Positions 50,922-60,018 of a stretch of DNA of 64,000 bases are shown here, one piece after another. The stretch lies in the NCBI GenBank assembly GCA_937995655.1, contig CALKJI010000005.1:1-64000 (forward strand), read 5' to 3'. The stretch's first letter is position 1. Each line of letters begins with the position of its first letter. Position numbers and translations under genes: made by a program. The notes beneath the pieces are model-generated. The model was given only the letters and a program-made list of their open reading frames with translations. It made no database searches and was not told the DNA's origin. The DNA is from an uncultured Pseudothermotoga sp. (GTDB lineage Bacteria > Thermotogota > Thermotogae > Thermotogales > DSM-5069).

Positions 50922-53504
50922 TCATCTCTCACGTTTTGCGAAAATGGCTCTCAGTCCGTTCATAAAGGGCTCAACATGCACAGTCTTAAAACCAATTTCT
51001 GCAAGTTCTTCCTTCACCTTCTTAGTCGTTCTCAAAATTCGAAAACCTGGGTAATACCAGACAATGTCATCTTGTTTTGATATGTTCGGTACATGATAAA
51101 ACATAACGATTTGTCCAGCATCTGAAAGAAGTGTTTTCAATTCTGGTGTTTGTTCTACCCCCTGTATTAAGAGTACATTTTCTGATCTTTCCGTTAAGTG
51201 GATACCAAGCTCTGAAAAGACGTCATGGAAATTCTCAAGGTGTGCATCTGCCCTTAGATCATGCCAGTCAAGATTCAGAAGGACTTTGTAAAGTTCATCG
51301 GGCTTTACAGTGAAAGGTATATTTTGGTAATATTGCTTCTCAAAATCCCCGTAAGCTTTTATCGATTCGTTCGCCGGATAAGGCTTTGCATACATCAATC
51401 CATTCTTTGCTCTGAACCAAGCTCTAACGGGATGAATAACTCCAAAAGTAGTGAATTTCTCTGATATATTGCCCACCCAAAGGATCTCGTCGTTATCGTC
51501 GAACCAGTTCAGTATAATATTTGGATAGAGACCAGTATAACCAAACGTACCGGCTACTATATCAGCAAGTTTCTCATTTTCTTCCAAGGCCTTTATATGA
51601 TAAGACAATGATTTCTTTTTATCTATCTTTGAATAAAACTTTGCAAGGCGGTAATAGTACATGGGGAATTTATGAGGTTCCCTTATCCTTTCGAGCAGTT
51701 CGATAGCCTTTTTTTCATCTTGCATATGAACTGCAGAAACGTACAAAGCCATGTCGTTGTCAGAAAGTAGGTATAGTTTGTTTACATCATTCCCTAAGTA
51801 TTTTTTGAAATCAATCAGAAATTCTTTCTGCTTTGAATAGAAATGATATAGCTCCTCATAAACTCCATCTATCGTTGGATCCAACCTGGTTTTGAGATCT
51901 TCTACTATGGGTTTTATAAACTGTGAAAGTTCAGGTACCAGTTGTATGGCATCTCTATATGATCTTATTGCATCCAAAAACTTTGATTCCTTCAATAAAT
52001 GATCGGCTAAAATCGCCTTTGCAACGCCACGAACTGTGCTGTCTTCATCTTCTGTGAATTTTTCTAGGAATCCTTTTTTCTGAGATTCTTCTAAAAGTGA
52101 ATAGAGAAAGAGTAGACCGCCAACACCATTTTCTTTGACTACGTTTTTCACATTCTCTGAACTTAAGAACGTCAAAAGAAGATCTTGTTTGGTCTCCATT
52201 CTCTTAAGAAGGGCAAAGCTGAGTGGAGTGACATCCTTTACAACGATATTCGAAAGTTCTACAGCAACACCTTTTTCAACGATTTTTTCGTATACAGGTT
52301 GCATATTCACCTTTATCTCTTTTCTTCTGACAAAACTCGTCAGATATTTCAAAGCCGGTAAACATCTTTCAACGTTCTTTTCAGCGATCTTGTTGATCAA
52401 ATTTTGAATCAAATTCACCAAAATGTCGTCGTCTTTGGAAAATCTTTCCTGTGCAAGTTCGTTAAATCTTTCGTACCTTTCAAGTTCAATGTAGCCAATC
52501 ATCCCAGCAATCTCTGCCGTCGGGATATCTTTGAAGGACATGATTGTCCAACTAAATTTCTCTGTCTTTTTCAAAGCGTTTTCGACCACGTCTCTGAACT
52601 TTTCGTAATATTCCACAATCTTTGCCCAATCTTTTCTTCTCAGATATATATTGATCATCGCCAGGTATGGATCGGGATATTCGGGAACGGCATCAATAGC
52701 ACTCTGAGCAACCTGTATTGCAAGATCATCCAAGCCAGCATTCATCAAGTCAATAGAGAAGATATACAGAAACTCCAGACCGATGGCAGGTATTGAAGAA
52801 AGCTTTTTCATCAAGTTTAGAGATTCCCAACCAATTTGAGCAGCCTGGTGGGGTTTCCCGCCAGTTTTCTCTGTTTTGTAGAGCTGAACAAGATAATAAA
52901 GTCTTTCTTGATCGTTTCTGCAATGCTGGAGATGTTTTCTTATGAGATTTGCCGTACGTTCGTACTTTTGCTTTTTCAGTTTTCTGGTCCAGATATAGCC
53001 ATAATGGTATATGAGAAAATTAGCATTCACAATCTTCGGCTTACAGACAGCTTGGTTGTGCACAATATTTTCATAATGGACTGTACCGTTTCTGAAGATC
53101 CGTGGTGTCGAAGCTATCTCGGTGCGCTTGAAATCCCAGTCGAGGTAACTTATAGTGGGTAAATAGACGGTATTGACGTCCTTTGGAAGAGACTTCAAGA
53201 ACTCCCTTATTCCATTTATAAAGTCCTTTGAAACTTCTTCATCGGCATCGAAAATGAATACCCATTCACATGTTGGGTACTTCAGCGAGTTATTTCTTGC
53301 TTCAGAAAAATCGTTTTTCCATGGATGAAAGTATAGTTTGTCTGTATATTCTCTCACGATATTAGGGGTATTGTCACTCGAACCAGTATCGACGACGACT
53401 ATTTCGTCTACCACATTTTTAATACTGTCTAGAGCGCGTCTTATATTGTTTTCCTCATCTTTCACGATCATTGCCACTGACAACAAGCAACGTTGTTCTT
53501 TCAC
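50922..53504 (-). CDS. Family GT2 glycosyltransferase with long TPR-like C-terminus
   Basis: An 860-residue protein. The N-terminal GT-A domain (about 1-230) starts LLSVAMIVKDEENNIRRAL, with DTGSSDNT and the metal-site FDADEE near 90. The remaining roughly 600 residues are helical and TPR-like, with repeating A-x-x-A-I-x-A/Y patterns (AIQVAQSAIDAVPEYPDPYL, FLDAIRSYRDAIQLVPEL), likely a protein-interaction scaffold. The last 60 residues return to an alpha/beta pattern (NVLLIQGVEQTPELKTLLS). GTG start 53504 behind GGGGG; earlier in-frame codons lack an SD. Acceptor unknown. Confidence 0.85.
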   Translation of the reverse strand: MKEQRCLLSVAMIVKDEENNIRRALDSIKNVVDEIVVVDTGSSDNTPNIVREYTDKLYFHPWKNDFSEARNNSLKYPTCEWVFIFDADEEVSKDFINGIREFLKSLPKDVNTVYLPTISYLDWDFKRTEIASTPRIFRNGTVHYENIVHNQAVCKPKIVNANFLIYHYGYIWTRKLKKQKYERTANLIRKHLQHCRNDQERLYYLVQLYKTEKTGGKPHQAAQIGWESLNLMKKLSSIPAIGLEFLYIFSIDLMNAGLDDLAIQVAQSAIDAVPEYPDPYLAMINIYLRRKDWAKIVEYYEKFRDVVENALKKTEKFSWTIMSFKDIPTAEIAGMIGYIELERYERFNELAQERFSKDDDILVNLIQNLINKIAEKNVERCLPALKYLTSFVRRKEIKVNMQPVYEKIVEKGVAVELSNIVVKDVTPLSFALLKRMETKQDLLLTFLSSENVKNVVKENGVGGLLFLYSLLEESQKKGFLEKFTEDEDSTVRGVAKAILADHLLKESKFLDAIRSYRDAIQLVPELSQFIKPIVEDLKTRLDPTIDGVYEELYHFYSKQKEFLIDFKKYLGNDVNKLYLLSDNDMALYVSAVHMQDEKKAIELLERIREPHKFPMYYYRLAKFYSKIDKKKSLSYHIKALEENEKLADIVAGTFGYTGLYPNIILNWFDDNDEILWVGNISEKFTTFGVIHPVRAWFRAKNGLMYAKPYPANESIKAYGDFEKQYYQNIPFTVKPDELYKVLLNLDWHDLRADAHLENFHDVFSELGIHLTERSENVLLIQGVEQTPELKTLLSDAGQIVMFYHVPNISKQDDIVWYYPGFRILRTTKKVKEELAEIGFKTVHVEPFMNGLRAIFAKRER

Positions 53505-53529
53505 AAAGGTGCCCCCTTCTGTGAACAAA

Positions 53530-53751
53530 CTGTCCCAAGTTATAACGCTTTAGATTTTCACATTTTTACAGATCTATTAAAATGATTTCTCCCTGGTGAT
53601 CTCTTAATTTTTTCGGTACAAAAACACCGATCTTGATGATAAAAGTCATGGTCTAGAATTCAACTTCTCCAGCAACTGAATCTTTCCTACGATGTCTCTG
53701 CCATATAATTATCCTACCAGAATTAGGTTCTGTGGTAACTCTCGTTGAATT
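53530..53751. other. Intergenic region without a supported gene
   Basis: This AT-rich stretch lies between the glycosyltransferase start and the leuS terminator. It contains a -10-like GTTATAAC on the minus strand (plus coordinates 53539-53544) for the glycosyltransferase gene, with no good -35. An open frame of about 84 codons runs from 53656 on the plus strand but has no start with SD and overlaps leuS antisense. I see no RNA gene or repeat. Confidence 0.5.
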
Positions 53752-53781
53752 CGAAAAAGCCAAGGTCATAGACCTTGGCTT
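53752..53781 (-). terminator. Rho-independent terminator downstream of leuS
   Basis: AAGCCAAGGTC-ATA-GACCTTGGCTT: 11-bp perfect stem, 3-nt loop. On the minus strand it is followed by a T run. It lies about 45 nt after the leuS stop. Confidence 0.88.
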
Positions 53782-53824
53782 GATACAAAGGGAAGTTGTT
53801 TTTCTAACCCATTTACGCCAGCTT

Positions 53825-56272
53825 TTAGACAACTATATTGAGCAATCTCTTTGGAATGTACAAGACCTTCTTCGGTTGCCCATCGACAAATTTGTTGACC
53901 TTCTCGCTTGAAAGGGCTATCTTTAGCACTTCATCCTGACTGGCATCCACAGGTATTGTAATTCTATCTCTCACCTTTCCGTTGACCTGAACAGCTATTT
54001 CGATTTCTTCAACAATTAAGGCATCTTGATCATACTGAGGCCATCTTTCCTTCATTATCGAAGTAGTCTTACCCATCCTGTGCCAAAGTTCCTCCGCAAA
54101 GTGTGGAGCAAAAGGAGAAATCATCAACAGGAAGTTGTGAACAAATTCAAGAAGGATTTGTGTGTTCCATTTTTCTTGAGGTATCTCTTCCATGTAATCA
54201 GAGACGCCGTTGACAAGTTCCATTAGGCTACTGACTGCGGTATTGAACTTGAACCCGCCTTCCATATCCTGTGTAATCTTTTTCAGAGAGAGGTGGAGTT
54301 TTCTCCTTAGATCCCTTTCCTTTTCTGTGACAATATATTCATCCTTTTTTGGTGATGAAAGTATCTGATCTATCACTGTCCAAGCCTTTCTAATAAATCT
54401 ATGAACGCCTTCTATGCCGGAATCATTCCACTCGGCATCTCTCTCGGGCGGTCCCATGAACAAGATGTACATCCTGAGTGTATCGGCACCATATTTTTCA
54501 ATCATATCATCTGGTGAAACAACGTTACCTTTACTCTTTGACATCTTGGCACCGTCTTTGTAAATCATTCCCTGTGTGAAAAGATTCTGGAAGGGTTCTT
54601 CAAAACCTAGATATCCTAAATCGTGTAATACCTTTGTTATGAATCTTGAGTAAAGTAAGTGCAGTATCGCGTGTTCAACGCCACCAACGTATTGATCGAC
54701 AGGTAACCAATAATCGACATCTTCCTTGATAAATGGAGCACTATCCAACTTTGGATTGACATATCTCAAAAAGTACCATGAAGAATCAACAAAAGTATCC
54801 ATCGTATCTGCTTCCCTAAGTGCTGGCCCGCCACATTTTGGACAAACAGTCTTTCTGAACTCTTCACTCAGCATCAGAGGTGATTGACCGGTGGGAAGAA
54901 ACTCTACTTTGTATGGGAGCTTCACCGGTAGATCCTTCTCTGGTACTGGAACTATTCCACAATGATCACAATAGACTACTGGTATAGGAGCACCCCAGTA
55001 ACGCTGGCGAGATATGAGCCAGTCTCTTAATTTATACTGTACAGCCCTTTTTCCGAAACCTTTTTCCTCAAGGAATGAAAGAACTTTTTCCATGCCTTCC
55101 GGGACTGGTGTGCCGTCCAGTGGACCACTGTTGATCATTACACCAGGTCCATCGTATGCTTTGTCGAACGAGATTTCCTTTATGGGTTTTATCACCTGTC
55201 TTATAGGTATCCTGTATCTCACTGCGAACTCAAAATCCCGTTGATCGTGTGCAGGTACGCCCATTACGGCACCTGTACCGTATTCCATCAGCACATAATT
55301 GGCAACATATATGGGTATTTTTTCGTTGTTAACAGGATTAATCGCATATCTTCCTGTGAAGAATCCTTCTTTTTCAACGTCCAGTGCGCCTCTTTTGAAT
55401 CTGTCTTGCTGACCAACATATTTCAAAAACTTTTCAAGTTCTCCGTGTAATTGAGGAAGTACCAGCTGTTCAACGAGTGGTGATTCTGGAGCCAACGCCA
55501 TAAAGGTTACTCCCCAGAGTGTGTCAGGTCTTGTTGTGAAAACTTCAATTCGTGTATCCAGGCCATCTACTTTGAAATTTATTCTTGCTCCTTTACTTTC
55601 TCCTATCCAGTTCTTCTGCATCGTTTTCACATGTTCAGGCCATCCAGTGAGTTTGTCTAAGTCCCTCAAAAGTCTTTCTGCGTAATCAGTTATTTTGAAA
55701 AACCATTGTTCTAGATGTTTTATTGTCACTGGCGTATCGCATCTTTCGCATCTCCCGTCTTTCACTTGTTCATTTGCTAAGGATGTCATGCACTTTGGGC
55801 ACCAGTTGACAGCAGCTTTTTTCTTGTAGGCAAGACCAGCTTCATAGAGTTTCAAGAACACCCATTCCGTCCACTTATAATAAGACTCAATGCAGGTTAT
55901 AACCTCTCTATTCCAGTCATAGCTGATACCGAGCTTCTTTATCTGCCCTCTTATTGTGTTGATATTCTTCATCGTCCAGTCGTGCGGATGAATTTTTCTT
56001 TCAATTGCAGCATTCTCAGCAGGGAGTCCAAAGGCGTCGTAACCAAAAGGATGTAAGACATTATAACCGCACATTCTCTTATACCGTGCCACGGCATCAC
56101 CTATGACATAGTTTTTTACATGACCAACGTGCAGTGTACCAGATGGGTATGGGAACATCACAAGCATATAATATTTTTGAAGGTCAGAGCGCTGGGCAGT
56201 GGTAAACATACCATTTTCTTCCCAGTACTTTTGCCATTTCGCTTCTATTTCCTTTGGTTCATACTTCGACAC
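53825..56272 (-). CDS. leuS: Leucyl-tRNA synthetase
   Basis: An 815-residue class I synthetase. The HIGH-type motif is HVGH within YPSGTLHVGHVKNY (about 41-54). A zinc-like CPKCMTS..CERCD pair is near 150-175. The CP1 editing insertion has TTRPDTLWG near 242. KMSKS is within GAKMSKSKGNVVSPDD near 575, and the C-terminal VNGKVRDRI is present. GTG start behind GGAGGTGATC. Confidence 0.97.
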   Translation of the reverse strand: MSKYEPKEIEAKWQKYWEENGMFTTAQRSDLQKYYMLVMFPYPSGTLHVGHVKNYVIGDAVARYKRMCGYNVLHPFGYDAFGLPAENAAIERKIHPHDWTMKNINTIRGQIKKLGISYDWNREVITCIESYYKWTEWVFLKLYEAGLAYKKKAAVNWCPKCMTSLANEQVKDGRCERCDTPVTIKHLEQWFFKITDYAERLLRDLDKLTGWPEHVKTMQKNWIGESKGARINFKVDGLDTRIEVFTTRPDTLWGVTFMALAPESPLVEQLVLPQLHGELEKFLKYVGQQDRFKRGALDVEKEGFFTGRYAINPVNNEKIPIYVANYVLMEYGTGAVMGVPAHDQRDFEFAVRYRIPIRQVIKPIKEISFDKAYDGPGVMINSGPLDGTPVPEGMEKVLSFLEEKGFGKRAVQYKLRDWLISRQRYWGAPIPVVYCDHCGIVPVPEKDLPVKLPYKVEFLPTGQSPLMLSEEFRKTVCPKCGGPALREADTMDTFVDSSWYFLRYVNPKLDSAPFIKEDVDYWLPVDQYVGGVEHAILHLLYSRFITKVLHDLGYLGFEEPFQNLFTQGMIYKDGAKMSKSKGNVVSPDDMIEKYGADTLRMYILFMGPPERDAEWNDSGIEGVHRFIRKAWTVIDQILSSPKKDEYIVTEKERDLRRKLHLSLKKITQDMEGGFKFNTAVSSLMELVNGVSDYMEEIPQEKWNTQILLEFVHNFLLMISPFAPHFAEELWHRMGKTTSIMKERWPQYDQDALIVEEIEIAVQVNGKVRDRITIPVDASQDEVLKIALSSEKVNKFVDGQPKKVLYIPKRLLNIVV

Positions 56273-56286
56273 AAGATCACCTCCAA

Positions 56287-56871
56287 CTACTTGAAAAAAA
56301 TTATAGCACTGAGTTTTTCGAAAAGAGCATTGAAGGCTTTATATCTATGACTCAGTTTATGCTTTTCTTCACCCATTTCGCCAAAGGTAGTCTCATATCC
56401 ATTTGGTATAAAGATCGGGTCATAGCCAAATCCACCGGTACCCCTAATGCCATGACTAATTTTGCCATCAACAGCTCCTTCGCAGCACAAAACGACTTTT
56501 TCAACAGGGTCGTAATAAGCAGCCGCACATACAAACCTTGCGGTTCTGTCTTGTTTACTCTTGAGCATCTCTAATATGAATATCATCCTCTGTTCGTATG
56601 AAGAATCTTTCATGAACCTTGCTGAATGAACACCAGGAAAGCCATCAAGACTGTCTATCAAAAGTCCAGAATCGTCGGCTATGGTTCTTTGTTTTGTCAT
56701 GTTTCCATAGAAGATAGCCTTTTTAATGGCATTTTCGACAAAGTTATTCCCATCTTCGGGGGCTTCCAACTTCACGTCCAAATCATCAAGCGAAAGAATT
56801 TTCACTTCCAAAGGAACGAATCTCTTTATTTCTTCTACTTTATGTTTATTTCTTGTCGCAATTAGGAGCAT
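56287..56871 (-). CDS. rdgB: XTP/dITP diphosphatase (Ham1/RdgB)
   Basis: A 194-residue house-cleaning pyrophosphatase that removes dITP/XTP from the nucleotide pool. It starts LLIATRNKHKVEEIKRF, has the metal/active-site ADDSGLLIDSL near 64 and GFGYDPIFIP near 146, with MGEEKHKLSHRYKAF near 165. SD GGAGGAG precedes ATG 56871. Overlaps rpe by 10 nt. Confidence 0.95.
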   Translation of the reverse strand: MLLIATRNKHKVEEIKRFVPLEVKILSLDDLDVKLEAPEDGNNFVENAIKKAIFYGNMTKQRTIADDSGLLIDSLDGFPGVHSARFMKDSSYEQRMIFILEMLKSKQDRTARFVCAAAYYDPVEKVVLCCEGAVDGKISHGIRGTGGFGYDPIFIPNGYETTFGEMGEEKHKLSHRYKAFNALFEKLSAIIFFK

Positions 56872-57512
56872 TGTATCTCCTCCAATTTCTTTTTGAAGGA
56901 TGCAGGATCGTATTTGAAAATTCCGTATCCCATCACCAGTATCTGTGCACCACTATACACTACTTCTTTCACTGTATTTTCGTTTATTCCACCATCAACC
57001 ATGATCTTCACATTCAAATTCTTTTGTTTGATTGTATTTGAGAGTTTCTTGATCTTTTCCACCGTTGATCTTATGAACTTTTGACCTGAAAATCCTGGAT
57101 TAACAGTCATTATAAGAACTCCGTCGATGTCGCTCAGAATATCCGACAGCATTTCCACAGGTGTGTGTGGATTCAATGCCACATAGGCTTGTGCACCTTT
57201 GTCTTTGATTTGATATACAGTTCTATGCAAGTGTAAGCATGCTTCGTAATGGACGGTAACTATCGAAGAACCAGCTTCAACGAATCTTTCCACGTATTTT
57301 TCTGGTTGAACTATCATTAAATGTGCGTCTATTGGCAGATTGGTACACTTTTTTACAGCCTCAACCAATGGGAGTCCAAAGGTTATATTCGGTACGAAGA
57401 CACCATCCATCACATCCAAATGAACCATGTCTATGTATTGCTCAACTCTCTTGATCTCCTCACCAAGTTTTGATAGATCACTAGCCAAAATCGAAGCAGA
57501 AATCATTATCAT
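56862..57512 (-). CDS. rpe: Ribulose-phosphate 3-epimerase
   Basis: A 216-residue TIM-barrel epimerase of the pentose phosphate pathway, interconverting ribulose 5-phosphate and xylulose 5-phosphate. It has HLDVMDGVFVPNITFG near 31-46 (His and Asp catalytic/metal residues), DAHLMIVQPEKY near 63, MTVNPGFSGQKF near 134 and VDGGINENTV near 170. ATG 57512 overlaps the rsgA stop (ATGA); a second in-frame ATG lies two codons in. Confidence 0.95.
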   Translation of the reverse strand: MIMISASILASDLSKLGEEIKRVEQYIDMVHLDVMDGVFVPNITFGLPLVEAVKKCTNLPIDAHLMIVQPEKYVERFVEAGSSIVTVHYEACLHLHRTVYQIKDKGAQAYVALNPHTPVEMLSDILSDIDGVLIMTVNPGFSGQKFIRSTVEKIKKLSNTIKQKNLNVKIMVDGGINENTVKEVVYSGAQILVMGYGIFKYDPASFKKKLEEIQCS

Positions 57513-58381
57513 TGCCCAACCACTTCCTTGTATATTTCACGATAATTCTCATATCTACTCAAAGCGATCTCACCCTTCTGAACGAGTTCTTTGATCTTAC
57601 ACCCGGGCTCATCCAAGTGAGTACAGTCTTTGAAAAGACAGTTGTTACTCTCAAGCATTTCAGGGAAATACAGTTTCAGATTCCCAGGTTTAATATGGTC
57701 AACCTCTATCAAAGAAAAGCCAGGAGTATCAACAACAAGACCCCCAAAAGGCAAACGAATGAGCTCGGCTGCTGTAGTTGTGTGTTTTCCTCTTTCAAGT
57801 TTCTCGGAGATCTCTTGTGTCCTTAAGTTTATCCCGGGACAGATGGCGTTCAAAAGGCTGCTCTTTCCTACACCAGAAGGTCCGGCAAAAACAGACAGTC
57901 TATCCTTGAAATGGCCTTTTAACTCTTCGATACCTTCACCAGTTTTTGTGCTTGTACAAACAACTGGATAGATTTTTGTGTACGTTTCGATGAAAGACTT
58001 CTTCTTATCTTCGTCCGATTTGTCAAGCAAGTCTATTTTATTCAGTACAAGAAGGACATTCAACTTTGATTCTTCAACTAAAACAAGTAGTTTGTCCAGC
58101 ATTAAAAGGGGTACTTCAGGTTTCTTGATAGTGTAGACACATACCACCTGATCTACATTAGCTACTCTCGGTTTCAATAATTCATTTTTTCTTTTCAAAA
58201 CAGATTCAACCACGCCCGTATCGCCCACCTTACTGTATTCAACAACATCTCCCACGATAGGCCTCAATCCCTGAAGTTTAAAACGTCCCCTCAAAAAACA
58301 TCTTATTCTTTCACCAGTCTTTGAATCTTCTACTATCAACACGTTGGACATGAATTTCACAACTATTCCTTTATTTCTCAG
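57509..58381 (-). CDS. rsgA: Ribosome small-subunit GTPase RsgA, probable CTG start
   Basis: A 290-residue circularly permuted GTPase acting in 30S maturation. An OB fold (RNKGIVVKFMSNVLIVED) is followed by permuted motifs NKIDLL (G4), GPSGVGKSSLLNAI (G1), TTTAAELI, DTPGF (G3), and the C-terminal zinc domain C-x5-C-x-H-x5-C (NNCLFKDCTHLDEPGC). GGAGGG sits 8 nt before a CTG at 58381, which would give an N-terminus like that of Thermotoga RsgA (the RRRGIVV type). In-frame TTG 58414 lacks an SD and GTG 58360 has a weaker AAAGGA. Overlaps the PASTA gene by 11 nt. Confidence 0.9.
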   Translation of the reverse strand: MRNKGIVVKFMSNVLIVEDSKTGERIRCFLRGRFKLQGLRPIVGDVVEYSKVGDTGVVESVLKRKNELLKPRVANVDQVVCVYTIKKPEVPLLMLDKLLVLVEESKLNVLLVLNKIDLLDKSDEDKKKSFIETYTKIYPVVCTSTKTGEGIEELKGHFKDRLSVFAGPSGVGKSSLLNAICPGINLRTQEISEKLERGKHTTTAAELIRLPFGGLVVDTPGFSLIEVDHIKPGNLKLYFPEMLESNNCLFKDCTHLDEPGCKIKELVQKGEIALSRYENYREIYKEVVGQ

Positions 58382-58901
58382 TATCCAATCCCTCCCCTGG
58401 TTCCCCAGAATCAACTAAAATAGTTACCTCACTGTTCTGCTTCAAAGGACTTCCTGCTGGGGGATGAATTCCCAGCACTCTACCATCGGTTCCCTTGAAG
58501 GGCATCTGGATGATTCTTATTTGGAACCCCATGGCAGATAGAATTTTCACAGCTGTTTCCTTTGGTGCACCCACAAGATCTGGAACAATCATTTGCTGTG
58601 GTTCTCTCAAAAAGATGACAACGCTCCTGTTTTTCCGCACCTTTTGTCCGGCATCGGGGTAAGTGTGGTCCACCAAACCACTTCCAAATATCTGACCTGG
58701 TTTGACTCCTGCTTTTTTCAGTTCATCTATGGCTCTATCAGCTTCAAAACCCTTTACATTTGGAATCTCAACTATCGGGGGCCGGATTAAAAAGTATGTT
58801 AGAAAGATCATCCCGCCAACGATCATTCCAAGGAACAAGTAAAGTAGAAAAATGATCACTTTTCTCACTTTTGAAGATGTCTGATCCTTAGTTGTCCGCA
58901 T
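58371..58901 (-). CDS. Membrane-anchored PASTA-domain protein
   Basis: A 176-residue protein with a short cytosolic N-terminus, one TM helix (about 17-38) and two PASTA repeats outside the membrane: VEIPNVKGFEADRAIDELKK at about 43-62, then IVPDLVGAPKETAVKILSAM at about 107-126. No kinase domain precedes them, so it is not a complete PknB. PASTA domains bind peptidoglycan fragments. It lies between rlmN (37-nt overlap) and rsgA. A classical PP2C/PknB gene pair is not in the window. Confidence 0.85.
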   Translation of the reverse strand: MRTTKDQTSSKVRKVIIFLLYLFLGMIVGGMIFLTYFLIRPPIVEIPNVKGFEADRAIDELKKAGVKPGQIFGSGLVDHTYPDAGQKVRKNRSVVIFLREPQQMIVPDLVGAPKETAVKILSAMGFQIRIIQMPFKGTDGRVLGIHPPAGSPLKQNSEVTILVDSGEPGEGLDTEK

Positions 58902-59902
58902 GCTGCTTCTATGTCCGCTCCTTTCTCATATCTTACTTCTGCTTCTATTCCCGATTCAAGCAATATCTCTTTGAATCTGTTGATCTTCCATTGTGTTGGC
59001 CTTTCCATGTTGGAGACAACGGGATTTATTGGGATCAAGTTCACAAAAACCTTCATACCTTTGAGTAGTTTTGCAAGTCTTCTTGCATCTTCATCAAAAT
59101 CATTGAATTCTCTTATTAGAATATATTCTATGGTTACCCTACGATCTGAATTCTCTTGATAGATCTTTGCAGCATGGAGCACTTCTTCTATGGTATATCT
59201 TCTGTTCATTGGAATTATCTGATCTCTTTTTTCGTTGCTTGCAGCGTGTAGAGATATTGCGAGATTTAAATCCAGTCCTTCCTGAGATAACCTCACTATT
59301 TTATCAGGTATACCCACAGTGCTTACTGTTATACGTCTCACACCAACATTTTTTGTTTTTTCATCTATCAGTACTCTCACGCTTTTAAGAACGTTGTCAT
59401 AGTTCAGCAATGGCTCCCCCATACCCATGTAAACTATATTTCTTATTGTTTGATTTGTGTCGTTTTCAATTGCAAGGATCTGTGAAACAATTTCTCCGGC
59501 TGATAGATTCCTAATAAAACCACTTTTTCCTGTTGCACAAAAACTGCATTTTACGGGACATCCCACTTGTGTGGATATACAGGCTGTTGCGTAACCTTCA
59601 TGAAATAACAGTACAGATTCTATAGTATTCCCGTCCTGTAGTTTATAAAGATACTTAGTTGTGTGGTCTAAAGGAGAGACCCTCTTGTCCAAAGCTTCGG
59701 GTAGATCTATAGAAAAGTTTCTTGCAAGGAGATTTCTATGTTCCTTAGAAAGATTTGTCATCTTTTCAAAAACGAAGATGTGCTTTTTGTAAACCCAGTC
59801 AAGCACTTGATCTGCTCGATATCTTTCAAGTCCAAGGTCCTTGATTGCCATTAGAAATTCATCATAAGTCATTTCCAAGATGTTCAGGGCAACACACCTC
59901 AC
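58865..59902 (-). CDS. rlmN: 23S rRNA (adenine2503-C2)-methyltransferase RlmN
   Basis: A radical SAM methyltransferase of 345 residues from the GTG at 59902. It has CPVKCSFCATGKSGF with the C-x3-C-x2-C cluster near 113, YMGMGEPLLNYDNV near 160, and the C-terminal Cys near 337 (EAACGQL) that pairs with the upstream methyl-carrier Cys. It also acts on tRNA A37 in some bacteria. The start is uncertain: the -10 at 59909-59914 puts initiation near 59902 (leaderless GTG), while GAGGTG is 7 nt before a CTG at 59887. Overlaps the PASTA gene by 37 nt. Confidence 0.9.
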   Translation of the reverse strand: MRCVALNILEMTYDEFLMAIKDLGLERYRADQVLDWVYKKHIFVFEKMTNLSKEHRNLLARNFSIDLPEALDKRVSPLDHTTKYLYKLQDGNTIESVLLFHEGYATACISTQVGCPVKCSFCATGKSGFIRNLSAGEIVSQILAIENDTNQTIRNIVYMGMGEPLLNYDNVLKSVRVLIDEKTKNVGVRRITVSTVGIPDKIVRLSQEGLDLNLAISLHAASNEKRDQIIPMNRRYTIEEVLHAAKIYQENSDRRVTIEYILIREFNDFDEDARRLAKLLKGMKVFVNLIPINPVVSNMERPTQWKINRFKEILLESGIEAEVRYEKGADIEAACGQLRIRHLQK

Positions 59903-59908
59903 AAAATA

Positions 59909-59998
59909 ATTATAAGGCGATACGGATTGGTTCTACTACTTTTGCAATATCTTAAAGTTAATGAGACCAAAAAGGGTCATTGGATTGAGTGATATAAT
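59909..59998. promoter_or_regulatory. Divergent promoters of rlmN (-) and the MoxR module (+)
   Basis: Minus strand: consensus TATAAT at 59909-59914, no clear -35. Plus strand: extended -10 TGATATAAT at 59990-59998 (TATAAT 59993-59998). For the plus strand initiation would fall near 60005, at the AGGAGGTG itself (60004-60011), so the leader of the moxR-like gene is very short. Confidence 0.5.
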
Positions 59999-60018
59999 TC
60001 AACAGGAGGTGTCTTCTT

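Noticed and set aside
53656-53909. Plus-strand open frame with a GerMN-like look (VVTLVEFEKAKVIDLG)
   Set aside because: There is no start with SD, it is antisense to the 3' end of leuS, and its core is the terminator palindrome read as codons.
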